Of a DNA stretch of 64,000 bases, positions 63,337-64,000 are shown piece by piece. How positions within the stretch are numbered: position 1 is the first letter of the stretch; each line of letters opens with the position of its first letter. The stretch lies in assembly GCF_002355595.1 (NCBI RefSeq), contig NZ_AP017422.1, positions 744,001 to 808,000 of the forward strand, written 5' to 3'. The stretch comes from Filimonas lacunae. GTDB lineage: Bacteria; Bacteroidota; Bacteroidia; Chitinophagales; Chitinophagaceae. Made by a program: the position numbers and the translations under genes. The notes below the pieces were generated by a model that was not told the DNA's origin, did no database searches, and saw only the letters and a list, made by a program, of their open reading frames with translations.

Positions 63337-64000
63337 ATGTTAGCACTATACGAACCTTACGTCCAGGAATTTCTCAACTATCTCCGTTTTGAGAAGCGGT
63401 ATTCCCAACATACCATATTGTCGTACCAAAACGACCTGGAGCAATTTTTTACCTATCTCGCAGCCGAATTCGACGGCCCCGATGTTCCGCAGATTACTGC
63501 CGGCCTTATCCGTAGCTGGATGGCATCTCTGAAAGAAGAGAAGCGTACCGCTAAAACCATCAATCGCAAAGTATCGGCCCTGCGCTCCTTTTTTCGCCGG
63601 CAAATGATAAATGGCGTTATAGCTCAGTCTCCTCTCACTACTGTCATCACTCCCAAAATAAGCAAGCGGCTGCCTGTTTTTGTAGCAGAAAAAGATATGG
63701 CTGCTGTTTTTAAAAAGCCCGGAAGCCCAAAAGAAGACGCCACAGGGGTAGAAGAAGAGGAAGTGGATATTGAAAAAGGAATGACAGAATGGGAAAAAGA
63801 GGTAGGTAAGCTGATTATGGCTGTTTTATACAATACCGGGATGCGTGTAAGCGAGCTGGTGAATTTAAAAGAGCGCCAGGTAGATGCGCATTACAGTCAG
63901 CTGAAAGTAGTAGGGAAGGGCAATAAAGAGCGTCTTATCCCCGTGTCGGCAGGATTGATGAAGGAATTGCAGGATTACATGGCTAAAAAGCGCTTAAAAT
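63337..64000 (+). CDS. Tyrosine recombinase of the XerC/XerD type, 3' end outside window
   Basis: 221 residues are visible and the frame runs off the right edge. The N-terminal SAM-like domain begins MLALYEPYVQEFLNYLRFEKRYSQHTILSY with RKVSALRSFFRRQ. The catalytic domain begins near 165 with LYNTGMRVSELVNL (first catalytic Arg) and VVGKGNKERLIPV (catalytic Lys). The remaining HxxR and Tyr motifs lie outside. Relative to usual XerC/D there is an extra acidic stretch around residues 130-155 (KEDATGVEEEEVDIEKG). It probably resolves chromosome dimers, but XerC and XerD cannot be told apart here. Confidence 0.9.
   Translation, partial: MLALYEPYVQEFLNYLRFEKRYSQHTILSYQNDLEQFFTYLAAEFDGPDVPQITAGLIRSWMASLKEEKRTAKTINRKVSALRSFFRRQMINGVIAQSPLTTVITPKISKRLPVFVAEKDMAAVFKKPGSPKEDATGVEEEEVDIEKGMTEWEKEVGKLIMAVLYNTGMRVSELVNLKERQVDAHYSQLKVVGKGNKERLIPVSAGLMKELQDYMAKKRLK

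Overview
The window looks like a chromosomal segment of a Bacteroidota member, most likely family Chitinophagaceae (inference). Reasons: a type IX secretion (gliding-type) C-terminal domain protein, orphan MacB/FtsX-type permeases, LytS/LytTR and TPR-type two-component pairs, an HscA-type Hsp70, promoters of the Bacteroidota form TAnnTTTG, and almost no Shine-Dalgarno sequences, with a striking exception at rpsU. Base composition looks even. I see no prophage, insertion sequence, CRISPR array or rRNA.

Layout. 1-9.3 kb: tail of an SDR gene, then a leftward run holding a LytTR regulator with its LytS kinase, an EreA/ChaN-like exported protein, a hybrid kinase translationally coupled to a thioredoxin-like protein, and a large permease. 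9.3-9.9 kb: a gene-free gap with a 12-bp hairpin and a tandem array of 21-bp palindromic units. 9.9-17 kb: etfBA, a TPR protein, an outer membrane barrel, a DUF6515-like protein and a T9SS-secreted adhesin-like protein. 17-26.5 kb: glnS, a NarL-type two-component pair, a transglutaminase-like protein, tilS, a rhomboid protease and rlmH. 26.6-36 kb: an MG2-like exported protein, a GAPDH-like gene, ssb, an Ldh2-type oxidoreductase, aspartate kinase and a second MacB-like permease, followed by a second 21-bp array that fills the gap to a convergent esterase gene. 37-51 kb: queA, a giant TraB-domain protein, a fused dipeptide-type ABC ATPase, amn, an HsdR_N-like nuclease, glutamate dehydrogenase, ccmD/ccmC/ccmB, tdk and waaA. 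51.6-57.3 kb: a compact nucleotide-sugar operon (aminotransferase, UDP-glucose dehydrogenase, UDP-xylose synthase, UDP-HexNAc dehydrogenase, dTDP-rhamnose reductase). 57.4-64 kb: an ACP-like protein, a DUF1304 protein, two identical tRNA-Gln genes, tyrS, an RDD protein, hscA, ribE, rpsU and the start of a Xer recombinase.

Most genes are housekeeping or envelope functions. The most unexplained structures are the two tandem arrays (about 9568-9861 and 35719-36012). Both have an exact 21-bp period and 14 units. Each unit has a conserved palindromic core followed by a short variable tail, but the cores are unrelated (CAGGAA-NN-TTCCTG versus CGCCAG-CTGGCG). Both lie next to MacB-like permease genes, and both read as degenerate heptapeptide repeats. 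Other points of note are the strong Shine-Dalgarno sequence on rpsU, an acyl-carrier-like protein whose two ends look like swapped ACP halves, a putative small RNA in the 13.3-13.6 kb gap, and possible leaderless promoters.
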